From Mycobacterium rhizamassiliense (GTDB lineage Bacteria > Actinomycetota > Actinomycetes > Mycobacteriales > Mycobacteriaceae): 64,000 nt of DNA. The notes below the pieces were generated by a model that was not told the origin of the DNA, did no database searches, and saw only the letters and a program-made list of their open reading frames with translations. Positions within the stretch are counted from its first letter, which is position 1, and each line of letters starts with the position of its first letter. Shown here one piece after another: positions 24,636 through 34,678 of the stretch. The DNA lies in contig NZ_LT721901.1 of the NCBI RefSeq assembly GCF_900157375.1, forward strand, positions 2,404,315 to 2,468,314, read 5' to 3'. The translations under genes and the position numbers were made by a program.

Positions 24636-26365
24636 TGGGCAACGACGGGCACCAGGCCAAAGACGAGGGCGTGGACGTCGACGTCGTCATCGTCGGCGCG
24701 GGGCCAGTCGGCCTGACCCTGGCCAATACCCTTGGCGCCCAGGGTGTCCGCACGCTGGTGGCCGAGGAACGGGACACGCTGATCGACTACCCGCGTGGGG
24801 TCGGGCTGGACGACGAGTCGCTGCGCACCTTCCAGTCGATCGGTCTGGTCGACCGCGTGCTGCCGCACACCGTGCCCAACCAGATCCTGCGTTTCGTCGA
24901 CGCCAAGCGCCGCATCCTTGCCGAAATGGCCCCGCCCGACGCGAGATTCGGCTGGCCCAAGCGCAACGGATTCGTGCAGCCGCTCGTCGACGCCGAATTG
25001 CTGGTCGGCTTGGACAGATTCGACAACGTCGAGGTGCGCTGGGGCAGCCCGATGACCGCCTGCGAGGAAGCCGCCGACGCCGTCACCGTCACCCTCGGCG
25101 GTGCGGGCGAGGCGGCCACCGTGCGCGCGCGCTACGTGGTGGGCTGCGACGGTGGGCGCAGCATGACGCGCCGCACGATGGATGTCTCCTTCGACGGCAC
25201 GACGTCCTCGACGCGGTGGCTGGTCGTCGACATCGCCAACGACCCGCTGGGTCACCCCAACAGCGAGGTGGGCGCCGACCCCGAACGCCCGTACGCCTCA
25301 ATCTCGATCGCGCACGGAATTCGCCGCTTCGAGTTCATGATTCACGCCGACGAATCCGACGAGCAGGCCGAGGATCCGGCGTTCCTGACCCGGATGCTGG
25401 CGCGGATGGTGCCGCATCCTGACCGGGTCGACGTGATCCGGCGCCGCGTCTACACCCATCACTCCCGCATCGCCGGCGCATTCCGGCGCGGCCGGTTGCT
25501 GCTGGCCGGCGACGCCGCGCACTTGATGCCGGTGTGGCAGGGCCAGGGCTACAACAGCGGCATCCGGGATGCCGCAAACCTGGGCTGGAAGCTGGCCGCG
25601 GTGGTGCGCGGCCTGGCCGACGAGGCGTTGCTGGACACCTACGATGTGGAGCGCCGCAAGCACGCCCGGGCCATGATCGATTTGTCCACGATGGTGGGCC
25701 GGGTGATCTCGCCGACCAATCGCCGGGTCGCCTCGGCGCGCGACCTGCTGGTGCGCTCCGCGTCAATTGTCCCGTCGCTCAAGCGATATGTGCTCGAGAT
25801 GCGGTTCAAGCCGATGCCTCGTTACGAGCAGGGCGCCGTCGTGCATTCGCTCGACCCCAAGGAGCCGCGCAGCGCCCTGTCGCCGGTGGGCACCCTGTTC
25901 ATCCAGCCGAAGGTCGATACCCGCACCCAGCAGGACGTCCTGCTCGACGACGTGCTCGGCCCGTGGTTCGCGGTCCTGTGCTGGAACAACAACCCGCGCA
26001 AGATCCTCGGCGACGAGGCTTTCACGGCCTGGAAAGCGTTGGGCGCGTACTTCATTGCCCTGCGGCCGTCGACCCAGCTGCACTGGGCCGCGCACGACGA
26101 CCCGGACGTCATCGTCGTCGGCGATCGCACCGGCGGCCTCAAAGGCTGGTTCGACGGGCACAAGGAATCGGTGGTGTTCCTGCGTCCCGATCGATGCATC
26201 GCGGGTGCCTGCATCGCCCAGCTCGCCCCCGACCTGAGCGCGTCGCTGATCGACGCCCTCACCCTCATCCCGGGAGGGGGTGATGTCGACAGTGGCAACG
26301 GCTCTGTGCTGTATGTCCCACAGCCCGCTCCTGAATCTTCCGGGGCCGTCGCGGGACCTGCTTGA
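24635..26365 (+). CDS. mhpA: FAD aromatic hydroxylase (MhpA-like)
   Basis: A 576-aa class A flavin monooxygenase, expected to hydroxylate 3-(3-hydroxyphenyl)propionate or a similar phenol ortho to the hydroxyl group using NAD(P)H and O2. It has the FAD motif [18 protein letters not shown] near 16-33, the [10 protein letters not shown] segment near 170, and [20 protein letters not shown] near 290, which is especially close to MhpA. Its end overlaps the next gene by 83 bp, unusually long; the terminal ~27 residues may be non-conserved. Confidence 0.85.
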   Translation: MGNDGHQAKDEGVDVDVVIVGAGPVGLTLANTLGAQGVRTLVAEERDTLIDYPRGVGLDDESLRTFQSIGLVDRVLPHTVPNQILRFVDAKRRILAEMAPPDARFGWPKRNGFVQPLVDAELLVGLDRFDNVEVRWGSPMTACEEAADAVTVTLGGAGEAATVRARYVVGCDGGRSMTRRTMDVSFDGTTSSTRWLVVDIANDPLGHPNSEVGADPERPYASISIAHGIRRFEFMIHADESDEQAEDPAFLTRMLARMVPHPDRVDVIRRRVYTHHSRIAGAFRRGRLLLAGDAAHLMPVWQGQGYNSGIRDAANLGWKLAAVVRGLADEALLDTYDVERRKHARAMIDLSTMVGRVISPTNRRVASARDLLVRSASIVPSLKRYVLEMRFKPMPRYEQGAVVHSLDPKEPRSALSPVGTLFIQPKVDTRTQQDVLLDDVLGPWFAVLCWNNNPRKILGDEAFTAWKALGAYFIALRPSTQLHWAAHDDPDVIVVGDRTGGLKGWFDGHKESVVFLRPDRCIAGACIAQLAPDLSASLIDALTLIPGGGDVDSGNGSVLYVPQPAPESSGAVAGPA

Positions 26366-27230
26366 CGACATCGAGGGTGCCATCGCGCAGGCGCGCGACT
26401 TCGTCCGCGACTATGACCCCGAGCTGGTGCTCACCTTCTCCCCGGATCACTACAACGGGTTCTTCTACAAGTCGATGCCGCCGTTCTGTATCGGGCTGAG
26501 CGCCAACGGTGTTGGTGATTACGGCACGCACGCGGGCCCGCTCGACGTGCCCACCGAGCTCGCGGAGCGGTGCGCGGAGGCCGTCCTGGACGCGGGCGTC
26601 GACGTCGCGGTGTCGGCGAGCATGGACGTGGACCACGGCACCGTGCAACCGCTGGAGAAGCTGTTCGGGGACGCCACCGCGCGACCGGTGATCCCGGTCT
26701 TCATCAATGCGGTCGCCGTACCGCTGGGCCCCATGCACCGGGTCCGGGCGCTGGGTACGGCCATCGGCAATTTTCTGGCCACCCTGGACAAGCGGGTGTT
26801 GATACTGGGGTCCGGCGGGCTGTCACACAGCCCTCCGGTGCCGACATTGGCGACGGCGCGGCCGGCGGCCCTGGACCGGATTGTGCACGGCACGCCGATG
26901 ACGCCCGAGCAGCGGCAGGCCCGGCAGACCGCCGTGATGGAAGCGGCCCGGAGTTTCGCGGGCGGTGACAGCGATCTGCAACCGCTCAACCCGGCCTGGG
27001 ACCACCGCTTCCTCGAGACGGTCGACGCGGGGCGTATCGACGATTTCGACCAGTGGTCGAACTCCTTCGTCCTGTCCGAAGGTGGCAGCTCCGCGCACGA
27101 AATCAGAACGTGGGTGGCCGCTTTCGCGGCGCTGCAGACGGCGGGGGACTATCAGACCGTGTTGCGCTATTACAAGCCGGCCGCCGAGCTGATCGCCGGG
27201 TTCGCCATCAGAACGGCGACGCTGACATGA
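26283..27230 (+). CDS. mhpB: extradiol catechol dioxygenase (MhpB/LigB family)
   Basis: A 315-aa type II extradiol dioxygenase, expected to open the ring of 2,3-dihydroxyphenylpropionate or a related catechol next to the hydroxyl groups, using Fe(II). H13 in CMSHSPL and H56 in SPDHYNGF are iron-ligand candidates, and H118 and H182 match by spacing the acid/base histidines 115 and 179 of E. coli MhpB. ATG 26283 is used; the family similarity begins at once, so the 83-bp overlap with the hydroxylase gene seems real. Confidence 0.87.
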   Translation: MSTVATALCCMSHSPLLNLPGPSRDLLDDIEGAIAQARDFVRDYDPELVLTFSPDHYNGFFYKSMPPFCIGLSANGVGDYGTHAGPLDVPTELAERCAEAVLDAGVDVAVSASMDVDHGTVQPLEKLFGDATARPVIPVFINAVAVPLGPMHRVRALGTAIGNFLATLDKRVLILGSGGLSHSPPVPTLATARPAALDRIVHGTPMTPEQRQARQTAVMEAARSFAGGDSDLQPLNPAWDHRFLETVDAGRIDDFDQWSNSFVLSEGGSSAHEIRTWVAAFAALQTAGDYQTVLRYYKPAAELIAGFAIRTATLT

Positions 27231-28957
27231 CCGCCGCGGACCGCGACGGCCACGACCACGTCGTCGATGTGCTGATCGTCGGATCAGGTGGCGGCGGGAT
27301 GGCGGCCGCACTGACCGCCGCAGCGTCGGGGCTGGACGTGCTGGTGGTCGAAAAGTCTTCGCACTTCGGCGGTTCCACCGCCCTGTCCGGCGGCGGCATC
27401 TGGGTGCCGGGCGCGCCCGCGCAGCGCCGGGGCGGCTACACCCCGGACCCCGAAGAAGTGGTCCGATACCTGCTCGACATCACCGACGGCCTGGTCAGCG
27501 AGGCCCGCATCCGGCAGTACGTCGAGGCCGCGCCGAAGATGCTGGAATTCCTCGAAGGGCTGTCCGGCTGGTTCGAATTCGTCTGGAAGCCGGGCTATGC
27601 CGACTACTACCCGGAGCGGCCCGGCGGGTCGGAACTGGGCAGCACGATCAACGTGCCGGCCATCGACCTACGGAAGCTGGGTGCCGACGAGCAGACGCTG
27701 CTGCAGCCCCTGGCGCTGGCGCCGCGGGGAATTTGGCTGGGCCCCAAGGAGTTGCGCCAGTTCTATCGGATCAGGCAGTCGTGGACCGGCAAGGGCGTGC
27801 TGCTCAAGCTGGTCGCGCGCATGGTCCGGGCCCGGGTGTTCAACGAGCGGATGGCCGCGATCGGGCAATCGCTGGCGGCCCGGCTGCGGCTGGCGATGCG
27901 CGAGCGCGGCATCCCGCTGTGGCTGGACTCGCCGATGACCGAATTGCTCACCGACGTCGACGGATCGGTGACCGGCGCGGTGGTGGAGCGAAACGGCGCC
28001 AAGCAGCGGATCGCCGCGCGCGCCGGCGTCATCCTGGCCTCCGGCGGCTTCGACCACGACCTGGCCTGGCGCAAGGAACACCTGCCCGTGGTGGACCAGG
28101 ACTGGAGCTTCGGCAATCCGGCCTCCATGGGCGACGGAATCCGCGCGGGCCAGAAGCTGGGCGCCGCCACCGACCTGCTCGACGAGGCGTGGTGGTTCCC
28201 CGCGATCCAATGGCCGGACGGCCGAATGCAATTCATGCTCAACGAGCGGATGATGCCGTCCCAGTTCATCGTCAACGGTGCGGGCAAGCGCTTCATCAAC
28301 GAGGCCGCGCCGTACATGGATTTCGGCCACGCGATGATCGACGGCCAGAACTCCGGGGTCACCCACATCCCGTGCTGGCTGATCACCGATCACCGGTCGT
28401 TCAACCGCTACGTCGTCGGGGGTCACCTGCCGATACCGAAAATCCCGTTCGCCCCGGTGCCGACGGGGCGCAAGGTGCCCAAGGCGTGGCTCGAATCGGG
28501 CGTCGTCAAATCGGCGATGAATTGGGACGAGATGGCGTCCAAGATCGGCGTCCCGGCGCAGCAGCTGCACGAAACAGCCGGTCGCTTCAACGAACTCGCG
28601 CGCAAGGGTCACGACGACGACTTCAACCGTGGCGACAGCGTCTACGACAACTACTACGGCGACCCGACGTTGCCGAACCCAAACCTGTACCCGCTGGGCG
28701 ATCCTCCGTACTACGCGTTCCGGGTCGTGCTCGGCGACCTGGGCACCTCGGGCGGTCTGCTGACCGACGAACATGCCCGGGTGCTGCGGCCGGACGGCAC
28801 GGCGGTACCGGGGTTGTACGCGGTGGGTAACACCTCCGCGGCGGTGATGGGCCGCAGCTACGCGGGGGCGGGGGCGACCATCGGCCCGGCCATGACCTTC
28901 GGCTTCGTCGCCGCCAAACATCTAGCCACCCAGGCCACTAATTCTCATAGGAGGTAG
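27227..28957 (+). CDS. KstD-like FAD-dependent dehydrogenase
   Basis: A 576-aa relative of 3-ketosteroid delta-1-dehydrogenase and fumarate reductase flavoproteins. It has the FAD motif [18 protein letters not shown] near 14-31, [16 protein letters not shown] near 43-58, and [19 protein letters not shown] near the C-terminus with the KstD-type tyrosine. The start overlaps the dioxygenase stop (ATGA). It is the second KstD-like protein flanking the IclR gene. Its presence suggests the substrate contains a saturated ring that is dehydrogenated before or after aromatic ring cleavage (inference). Confidence 0.83.
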   Translation: MTAADRDGHDHVVDVLIVGSGGGGMAAALTAAASGLDVLVVEKSSHFGGSTALSGGGIWVPGAPAQRRGGYTPDPEEVVRYLLDITDGLVSEARIRQYVEAAPKMLEFLEGLSGWFEFVWKPGYADYYPERPGGSELGSTINVPAIDLRKLGADEQTLLQPLALAPRGIWLGPKELRQFYRIRQSWTGKGVLLKLVARMVRARVFNERMAAIGQSLAARLRLAMRERGIPLWLDSPMTELLTDVDGSVTGAVVERNGAKQRIAARAGVILASGGFDHDLAWRKEHLPVVDQDWSFGNPASMGDGIRAGQKLGAATDLLDEAWWFPAIQWPDGRMQFMLNERMMPSQFIVNGAGKRFINEAAPYMDFGHAMIDGQNSGVTHIPCWLITDHRSFNRYVVGGHLPIPKIPFAPVPTGRKVPKAWLESGVVKSAMNWDEMASKIGVPAQQLHETAGRFNELARKGHDDDFNRGDSVYDNYYGDPTLPNPNLYPLGDPPYYAFRVVLGDLGTSGGLLTDEHARVLRPDGTAVPGLYAVGNTSAAVMGRSYAGAGATIGPAMTFGFVAAKHLATQATNSHRR

Positions 28958-28959
28958 CA

Positions 28960-30267
28960 ATGAAAATTTCACTGTTCTACGAGTTCGCCCTGCCGCGCCC
29001 CTGGGCCCCGGACGACGAGCACGTCATGATGCAGGACTGCCTGGACGAGGTGGAGGCCGCCGACAAGGCGGGGTTCTCGACCGTCTGGCTGACCGAGCAC
29101 CACTTCCTCGAGGAATACTGTCATTCCACCGCCCCGGAGATCTTCCTGGCCGCGGCGAGCCAGCGGACCAAGAACATTCGGCTCGGCTTCGGCATCATGC
29201 ACATGCCGCCCATCGTGAACCACCCCGCGCGCGTGGCCGAACGCATCGCCACCCTCGACCTGCTGTCCAACGGGCGCGTCGAGTTCGGCACCGGCGAATC
29301 CTCCTCCGTCGGTGAGCTGGGCGGGTTCAACATCGACCCCGCCGACAAGCGCGCGCAGTGGGAAGAGGCGCTCGAGGTCTCGATCCGCTGCATGATCGAG
29401 GAACCCTTCTCCGGGTTCGAAGGCCAGCACGTCTCGATGCCGGCCCGCAACGTGGTGCCCAAGCCGCTGCAGAAGCCGCACCCGCCCGTCTGGGTGGCCT
29501 GCACCCGGCCGGCCAGCGTGCAGATGGCCGCCCAAAAGGCCATCGGCGCACTGAGTTTCGCCTACACCGGGCCCGGACCGCTGACCGAGCGGGTCAACGG
29601 CTACTACAAGGAGCTCGAGGAGAACGGCGTGCCCGCCACGCCGCAGATCAACCCGAACATCCTGGCCATCGGCGGTGACCTGTCGATGATGGTCGCCAAG
29701 ACCGACGAGCAGGCCCTGCAGCGCCTCGGGCAGGGCGGCGGCTTCTTCTCGTTCGGCATCATGCACTACTACATGACCGGCGTGCACACCCCCGGGCGGA
29801 CCGGCGTGTGGAATCGCTACCTCGAAGAGGTCGAGAAGGATCCGACGCTGGCCTACGGCCCGGGACGTGGCGCGATCGGATCGCCGGCCACCGTGCGCGA
29901 ATTCCTGCGTGGCTACGAGGAGAGCGGCGTCGACGAGATCATCCTGCTGCTCAACCCGCGCAGTCACGAGGGCACCATGGAGTCCATCGAGTTGATGGGC
30001 AAAGAGGTGCTGCCCGAGTTCATCGAGCGCGACAAGAAGCAGGTGGCCGAGAAGGCCAAGCGCCTGGCACCCGTCATCGAGAAGGTGGAGGCGCGCCGGC
30101 CCAAGTCGACCGCACCGAAATTCGACGAAAACTACTCCTTCGGCGGCCTGCCCACCGGTCGTGGCGGTAAGTTCACCGCCAGCGAGATTCCTGAGGCCAT
30201 GGCCGAGATCAACGAGGGCCGGGTCCAGGCGGCTCAGCGGGCTAAGGAAGAACAGAACAAGAAGTAG
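28960..30267 (+). CDS. luciferase-like (LLM) monooxygenase/oxidoreductase
   Basis: A 435-aa luciferase-fold protein, longer than the usual 300-350. The barrel part is clear (DKAGFSTVWLTEHHFLEEY, RLGFGIMHMPPIVNHPARVAERI as adjoining family blocks, and RVEFGTGESSS), while about 80 C-terminal residues are lysine/glutamate-rich and low in complexity. It could use FMN or F420. It has a strong AGGAGG ribosome site 6 bp before ATG and follows the KstD-like gene by 2 bp, so it is part of the Mhp-like operon. Confidence 0.83.
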   Translation: MKISLFYEFALPRPWAPDDEHVMMQDCLDEVEAADKAGFSTVWLTEHHFLEEYCHSTAPEIFLAAASQRTKNIRLGFGIMHMPPIVNHPARVAERIATLDLLSNGRVEFGTGESSSVGELGGFNIDPADKRAQWEEALEVSIRCMIEEPFSGFEGQHVSMPARNVVPKPLQKPHPPVWVACTRPASVQMAAQKAIGALSFAYTGPGPLTERVNGYYKELEENGVPATPQINPNILAIGGDLSMMVAKTDEQALQRLGQGGGFFSFGIMHYYMTGVHTPGRTGVWNRYLEEVEKDPTLAYGPGRGAIGSPATVREFLRGYEESGVDEIILLLNPRSHEGTMESIELMGKEVLPEFIERDKKQVAEKAKRLAPVIEKVEARRPKSTAPKFDENYSFGGLPTGRGGKFTASEIPEAMAEINEGRVQAAQRAKEEQNKK

Positions 30268-30273
30268 AAGGCC

Positions 30274-31104
30274 TTGGTAGACATCGACCAGCTGTGGCGC
30301 TACGACGGCCGCCGTGCGGTGGTCACCGGGTGTGCGTCCGGCATCGGCGAACACGTGGTTCGACAGCTCACCGAGCTCGGAGCCGAGGTCGTCGGGCTGG
30401 ACAAACGCCGGCCATCGTTGCCGGTCAACGAGTTTCATGAGGTCGACCTGGCCGACCCGGTCTCGATCGACGGCGCGGTAGCGTCGGTCGGCGGGCGCGT
30501 CGACACGCTCTTCAACGTCGCGGGCGTCTCGTCGGGGATCGGCGAGCCGGCGCTGGTCGCCACCATCAACTTCCTGGGCCTGCGGCACGTCACCGAGGCG
30601 CTGGTTCCAAGGATGGGCGCGGGGTCATCCGTCGTGAGCGTGTCGTCGCTCGCGGCGGCCGCCTACCGCGAACACGCGGCGGTGGTGGCGCCGCTGCTGG
30701 GCACCGCGACGATGCAGGACGGCATCGACTGGTGTCATGCCCACCCCGACGAACTGGGCAACGGCTATCAACTGTCTAAGGAAGCGATCATCCTCTACAC
30801 GATGCGCAGCGCCACGCCGTTGGGCGCCAAGAGTATTCGCATCAACTGCTCCGGGCCCGGGGTCACCGAAACCCCGATCCTCGATCAGCTGCGGACGGCG
30901 TACGGGCAGGGCTTCCTCGACGACATTCCCAAACCCCTGGGCCGCGTTTCCGACCCCGCCGAGCAGGCCGCGGTGCTGCTCTTCTTGAATAGTCGTGCAG
31001 CAAGCTACATCACGGGACAGGTCCTCTGGGTCGACGGCGGAAACGTGGGTGCCGCGATCGCCCGTGAACTCGAGGAAGGACGGGCCCATGGCCGACTTGA
31101 CTGA
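30274..31104 (+). CDS. SDR oxidoreductase, 3-alpha-hydroxysteroid-dehydrogenase-like
   Basis: A 276-aa short-chain dehydrogenase with VVTGCASGIGEHVV near 16-29, FNVAGVSSG near 76, and the active-site YQLSKEA. The insert before the active site (LLGTATMQDGIDWCHAHPDE) and short early region resemble bacterial 3-alpha-hydroxysteroid dehydrogenase/carbonyl reductases. TTG 30274 is the likely start with AGAAGG just upstream, though spacing is short. It lies in the operon between the luciferase-like and cyclase genes and overlaps the latter by 17 bp. Confidence 0.82.
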   Translation: MVDIDQLWRYDGRRAVVTGCASGIGEHVVRQLTELGAEVVGLDKRRPSLPVNEFHEVDLADPVSIDGAVASVGGRVDTLFNVAGVSSGIGEPALVATINFLGLRHVTEALVPRMGAGSSVVSVSSLAAAAYREHAAVVAPLLGTATMQDGIDWCHAHPDELGNGYQLSKEAIILYTMRSATPLGAKSIRINCSGPGVTETPILDQLRTAYGQGFLDDIPKPLGRVSDPAEQAAVLLFLNSRAASYITGQVLWVDGGNVGAAIARELEEGRAHGRLD

Positions 31105-32080
31105 CTTCCGGCGGGTCGCGCGTGACGTCTCCAATTGGGGGCGGTGGGGTGACGACGACGAGCTCGGCACGCTGAACTTCATCACCCAAGACAAGGCGGC
31201 CCAGGCGGCGGCCCTGGTCAAGCACGGCAAGGTGTTTCCGCTCGGCGTGGACTTCGGCGCCTCGGGCCCGCAGGGCGCCTTCGAATATCGGCACAATCCC
31301 GTGCACGTGATGACCATCGACGGCGGCGACGCGAACACGCTGCTCCAGTATGGGCCGGGCTGGGCGAGCAACCCGATAGCCAAGCAGCTCAGTAGCTACA
31401 TGGGCGACGACAACCCGTTCCGCTTCAACGACGACCTGATCATCATGCCGCTGCAGGCGGCCAGCCAGTGGGACGCGCTGTCGCACGTCTACTACGACGA
31501 GCAGCTCTACAACGGCTTCCCCGCGAACTCGGTGACCAGCATGGGCGCCCGCCATTGCGGAATCGACAAGGTCGACGGCAAGGGCATCACCTCCCGAGGC
31601 GTGCTGCTGGACCTGGTTCGCCATCGCGGCGCGGAAGTCTTTCTCGAGCAGGGGAATCCGATCACGCCCCAAGAATTGGACGACGCCGCACGCACGCAGG
31701 GCGTGCGGATCGAACGCGGTGACATCGTCCTGATCCGGACCGGCTGGTGGACGAGGTTCGCGCAGACCGGCAACAAGACCGAGCCCTTCTCCGGGCTGGA
31801 CTGGGGCTGCGCCTCGTGGCTGCACGACCACGAGGTCGCGGCGGTCGCCTCCGACAACCTCCAGGTCGAGGACCTCGTCTCCGGAGTCGACGGCGTATTC
31901 CTGCCCCTGCACCTGCTCTGCCTGCGTGATATGGGAATGATGTTCGGCGAGTACTGGGACCTCACCGCGCTGGCCGGCGATTGCGCCGCCGACGGTGTCT
32001 ACGAGTTCCAGCTCATCGCGCCGCCCCTGAGAGTCATTGGGGCCGTGGGCTCCCCGGTCAACCCGATCGCGATCAAGTGA
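31088..32080 (+). CDS. cyclase-family metal hydrolase
   Basis: A 330-aa protein of the putative cyclase/kynurenine formamidase-like family (PF04199 type). The family core is seen in WGRWGDDDELGTLNFI at the N-terminus and in ASQWDALSHVYYDEQLYNG, where metal-binding histidine and aspartate normally sit in HxGTHxD; here the motif reads QWDALSH, as in the longer actinobacterial subgroup. Members hydrolyse amides or lactones. It is tightly coupled in the operon, with 17-bp and 1-bp overlaps to its neighbours. The substrate is unknown. Confidence 0.78.
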   Translation: MADLTDFRRVARDVSNWGRWGDDDELGTLNFITQDKAAQAAALVKHGKVFPLGVDFGASGPQGAFEYRHNPVHVMTIDGGDANTLLQYGPGWASNPIAKQLSSYMGDDNPFRFNDDLIIMPLQAASQWDALSHVYYDEQLYNGFPANSVTSMGARHCGIDKVDGKGITSRGVLLDLVRHRGAEVFLEQGNPITPQELDDAARTQGVRIERGDIVLIRTGWWTRFAQTGNKTEPFSGLDWGCASWLHDHEVAAVASDNLQVEDLVSGVDGVFLPLHLLCLRDMGMMFGEYWDLTALAGDCAADGVYEFQLIAPPLRVIGAVGSPVNPIAIK

Positions 32081-32913
32081 TGGGCTTTGAACGCAAGACC
32101 ATGCTGGTGGATGGCCTGACCACCGGCTACCTGGAGGCGGGCGAAGGCGATCCGGTGGTGCTGCTGCACGGCGGCGAGTTCGGTGCCAGCGCCGAACTCG
32201 GCTGGGAACGCACCATTTCCGCGCTCGCCGCGCACTATCGGGTGTTGGCCCCCGACATGCTGGGCTATGGAAATTCGGCGAAGGTGATCGACTTCGTCGA
32301 CGGCCGCGGCATGCGGATACGCCACGTCGCCCGGTTCTGCGATCTCCTCGGCATCGCCTCGGCGCATTTCGTGGGAAACTCCATGGGCGCCATCAACCTG
32401 CTCAACGACACCACGGCGGAGGCGCCGCGGCTGCCGGTGCGCGGCTTGACGATCATCTGTGGCGGCGGAGAGATCCAGCAGAACAAGCACTTTGAGGCGC
32501 TGCAGGAGTACGACGCGACCTACGAGGCCATGCGCAGCATCGTCGAGGCGCTGTTCTACGATTCCGCCTACCCCGGCGACGAGGAATACGTGCGACGCCG
32601 CTACGAGTCGAGCACCGCGCCGGGAGCGTGGGAGGCCGTGGCCGCGGCCAGGTTCCGTCGTCCCGGCTCGTCGCGGCCCCCGACCCCGTCGGCCACCCGT
32701 GCCTACGAACGCATCGGTGTGCCGACGCTTGTCGTCGAGGGCGGCAAGGACAAGCTGCTGCCGCCGGGTTGGGCCGCCGAGATCGCCGGGCAGATCGACG
32801 GCGCCCGGTCGGCGGTGGTCGACGACGCCGGCCACTGCCCACAGATCGAGCAGTCCTCAGTGGTCAACGAGCTGCTGCTGGACTTTTTGGCTAAGGCGGC
32901 TCAGAAGACGTAA
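32080..32913 (+). CDS. alpha/beta hydrolase (C-C hydrolase-like)
   Basis: A 277-aa alpha/beta hydrolase related to the MhpC/BphD group. VVLLHGGEFGASAELGWE near 23 gives the oxyanion hole, FVGNSMGAINLL near 96 the nucleophile serine, VVEGGKDKLLPP the acid, and DAGHCPQIEQ the histidine. It is the last gene of the eight-gene operon, starting in the stop codon of the cyclase gene (TGATG). It gives the operon two candidate ring-fission hydrolases. Its 3' end overlaps the convergent multicopper oxidase gene by 13 bp. Confidence 0.82.
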   Translation: MGFERKTMLVDGLTTGYLEAGEGDPVVLLHGGEFGASAELGWERTISALAAHYRVLAPDMLGYGNSAKVIDFVDGRGMRIRHVARFCDLLGIASAHFVGNSMGAINLLNDTTAEAPRLPVRGLTIICGGGEIQQNKHFEALQEYDATYEAMRSIVEALFYDSAYPGDEEYVRRRYESSTAPGAWEAVAAARFRRPGSSRPPTPSATRAYERIGVPTLVVEGGKDKLLPPGWAAEIAGQIDGARSAVVDDAGHCPQIEQSSVVNELLLDFLAKAAQKT

Positions 32914-34532
32914 TCCAGCCGGGTCATCATTCCCGCGACCTGGTGGTAGGTGTTGTGGCAGTGCAACTGCCACTGCCCGGGATTATCGGCGACCAGGACG
33001 GCGATCAGCTTCTGCTTGGGCAGCACGATCACGGTGTCCTTGCGGGCGCCGGGGGTGCCGTCGGACTTGATCAGCTGAAAAGTGTGCCCGTGCAGGTGAA
33101 TTGGATGATACATCATCGTCGTATTGTCGAACGTGAGGGTGGGCCGTTGCCCCAGCCGGATCTGCAGCGGATTGGTCTTGCTGTAGGGCTCGCCGTTGAT
33201 CATCCAGTTGTACTGCATCATGTTGCCGCCCAGGACAACCGGTAGGTCCAGGTTGGGTTCGGGTCGGCCCAGGTTGACCGGCGTTGTGGCGGTGAACATC
33301 TCGATGGTGCCCACGCGTTTGGTGAGCTCGGGCGGTTGGAACTGTGCGTCGGGGGCGCTGCCCTTCCCGGTGGAGAGCAGCGCCCGCGCCAGCGCGTTTT
33401 TCCCCTCGGCGACCGCGACCAGCGGGAAGACGCCGTCGGCCGCGGTCACGATGACGTCGTAGCGCTCGGCCATGCCGATCAGCAGGGCGTCGACCTGCGT
33501 GGGCACCACCGGAAAGCCGTCGGTGTGGGTGACCGTCATCGAGTGGCCGCCCAGCGCGACCCTGAAGGCGGTGTCGGATCCGGTGTTGATGAAGCGGATC
33601 CGGATGCGCTGACCGGGCTTGGCGTTGAAAGTGGTGGGGGCGGCCGGAATTCGCCCGTTGATCAGGTAGTACGGGTACATGATATCCCCGGCGTCGCCGC
33701 CGAGAAGGTCGCTGTTTCCGACCCGCGGTGCCTCCGGTGGCGGCGGTGGCGCGGCCGCCGAGCTGGTTGGGGTGCTCGACGTCGCGGACGTCGTCGAGGT
33801 CGGGGTCGTGGAGGTGGCGGACGTGCTTACCGGCGGGGTGGGCGTCGCGGCCGGCATGGGCATGGGCATGCCGGACTTGTTCGGGCTGACCAGCTCCTCG
33901 TAGAGCTGTTGCGGGGATTTCCCGATGCCGTCGGTCCAATCATCAAGGACGACAATCCATTCGGTGTCGTAGCTGCCCTCGGTAGGATCGTCGATGATCA
34001 CCGGTAGATACAGGCCCGTGTCTTCGTCGAGCCCGGTATGCGGGTGAGCCCAATACGTTCCGGGGTTCGGGACGCTGAACTTGTAGGTGAAGTCCTGGCC
34101 CGCGCCGATGTCCGGGGTGGCGGGCTCGGCGCCGTCCATGTCGTTGCGCAACGCGATGCCGTGCCAATGCACCGACGTCGGATGGTCGAGCTTGTTCGAC
34201 ACCGTGACAACGAGTTCGTCACCCACGCGGGCCCGGATCACCGGGCCGGGGATCGAATTGCCGAAGGCCAGCGTGCGGGCGATCGGTCCACCCAAGTCGA
34301 TCTCGGTCACCTGCGGCGTCAAGTTGGCGGTCACGGTGCGGCCGCTGTGCGGGCGAGCCTTCTCGGCCGCAGCGATTGCCGCGTTCATCTGGGCCGCGGC
34401 GCCGGGCGGCTGCGGCTTGGCGCCGCTGCAGCCCGCCAGCGTCAACCCGCCGGCGATGCCGGCCGCGATGAAGCCCCGCCTGGTCAGCTGGGCCGCGTCG
34501 CAGGGGACCCCGGGTGTGGGTGGCACCGGCAT
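32901..34532 (-). CDS. mmcO: Tat-exported multicopper oxidase lipoprotein (MmcO-like)
   Basis: A 543-aa multicopper oxidase, expected to oxidise Cu(I) outside the membrane and protect against copper. It has a twin-arginine signal (LTRRGFIAAG, R18-R19) ending in lipobox LAGC (C35). The copper ligands are in HWHG, WAHPHTG, HPIHLHGHTF and WQLHCHNTYHQVAGM. A Met/Pro/Ser/Thr-rich linker of about 50 residues (with SGMPMPMPAA) interrupts the middle and makes it longer than M. tuberculosis MmcO. ATG 34532 is chosen because AAGGAG lies 6 bp upstream. Confidence 0.9.
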   Translation of the reverse strand: MPVPPTPGVPCDAAQLTRRGFIAAGIAGGLTLAGCSGAKPQPPGAAAQMNAAIAAAEKARPHSGRTVTANLTPQVTEIDLGGPIARTLAFGNSIPGPVIRARVGDELVVTVSNKLDHPTSVHWHGIALRNDMDGAEPATPDIGAGQDFTYKFSVPNPGTYWAHPHTGLDEDTGLYLPVIIDDPTEGSYDTEWIVVLDDWTDGIGKSPQQLYEELVSPNKSGMPMPMPAATPTPPVSTSATSTTPTSTTSATSSTPTSSAAAPPPPPEAPRVGNSDLLGGDAGDIMYPYYLINGRIPAAPTTFNAKPGQRIRIRFINTGSDTAFRVALGGHSMTVTHTDGFPVVPTQVDALLIGMAERYDVIVTAADGVFPLVAVAEGKNALARALLSTGKGSAPDAQFQPPELTKRVGTIEMFTATTPVNLGRPEPNLDLPVVLGGNMMQYNWMINGEPYSKTNPLQIRLGQRPTLTFDNTTMMYHPIHLHGHTFQLIKSDGTPGARKDTVIVLPKQKLIAVLVADNPGQWQLHCHNTYHQVAGMMTRLDYVF

Positions 34533-34570
34533 TGATCGCTCCTTGTTGTCGGTCAATTCGTCCCCAGCGA

Positions 34571-34597
34571 GTTATACCGTGCTTGGCCGGTAGTCAA
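34571..34597 (-). promoter_or_regulatory. promoter of the multicopper oxidase with spacer dyad
   Basis: On the minus strand TTGACT (34597-34592) is a near-consensus -35, followed after 15 bp by TATAAC (34576-34571). The spacer holds an inverted repeat, TACCG-N8-CGGTA (34575-34592). A dyad between -35 and -10 is typical of MerR-type activators, but it could also be a repressor site. It is not the published RicR box pattern as I recall it. Regulation by copper is inference. Confidence 0.45.
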
Positions 34598-34678
34598 CGC
34601 GCAACCGTTACCGAAACGACGTTAGGCGACTCAGACAGGAATTCCGTTGAACGCGGCCATCGGTCGCCCGCGGCACCG

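Noticed and set aside
27668..30588. Long minus-strand frames opposite the KstD-like and luciferase-like genes
   Set aside because: They oppose well-conserved plus-strand enzymes and show typical antisense composition.
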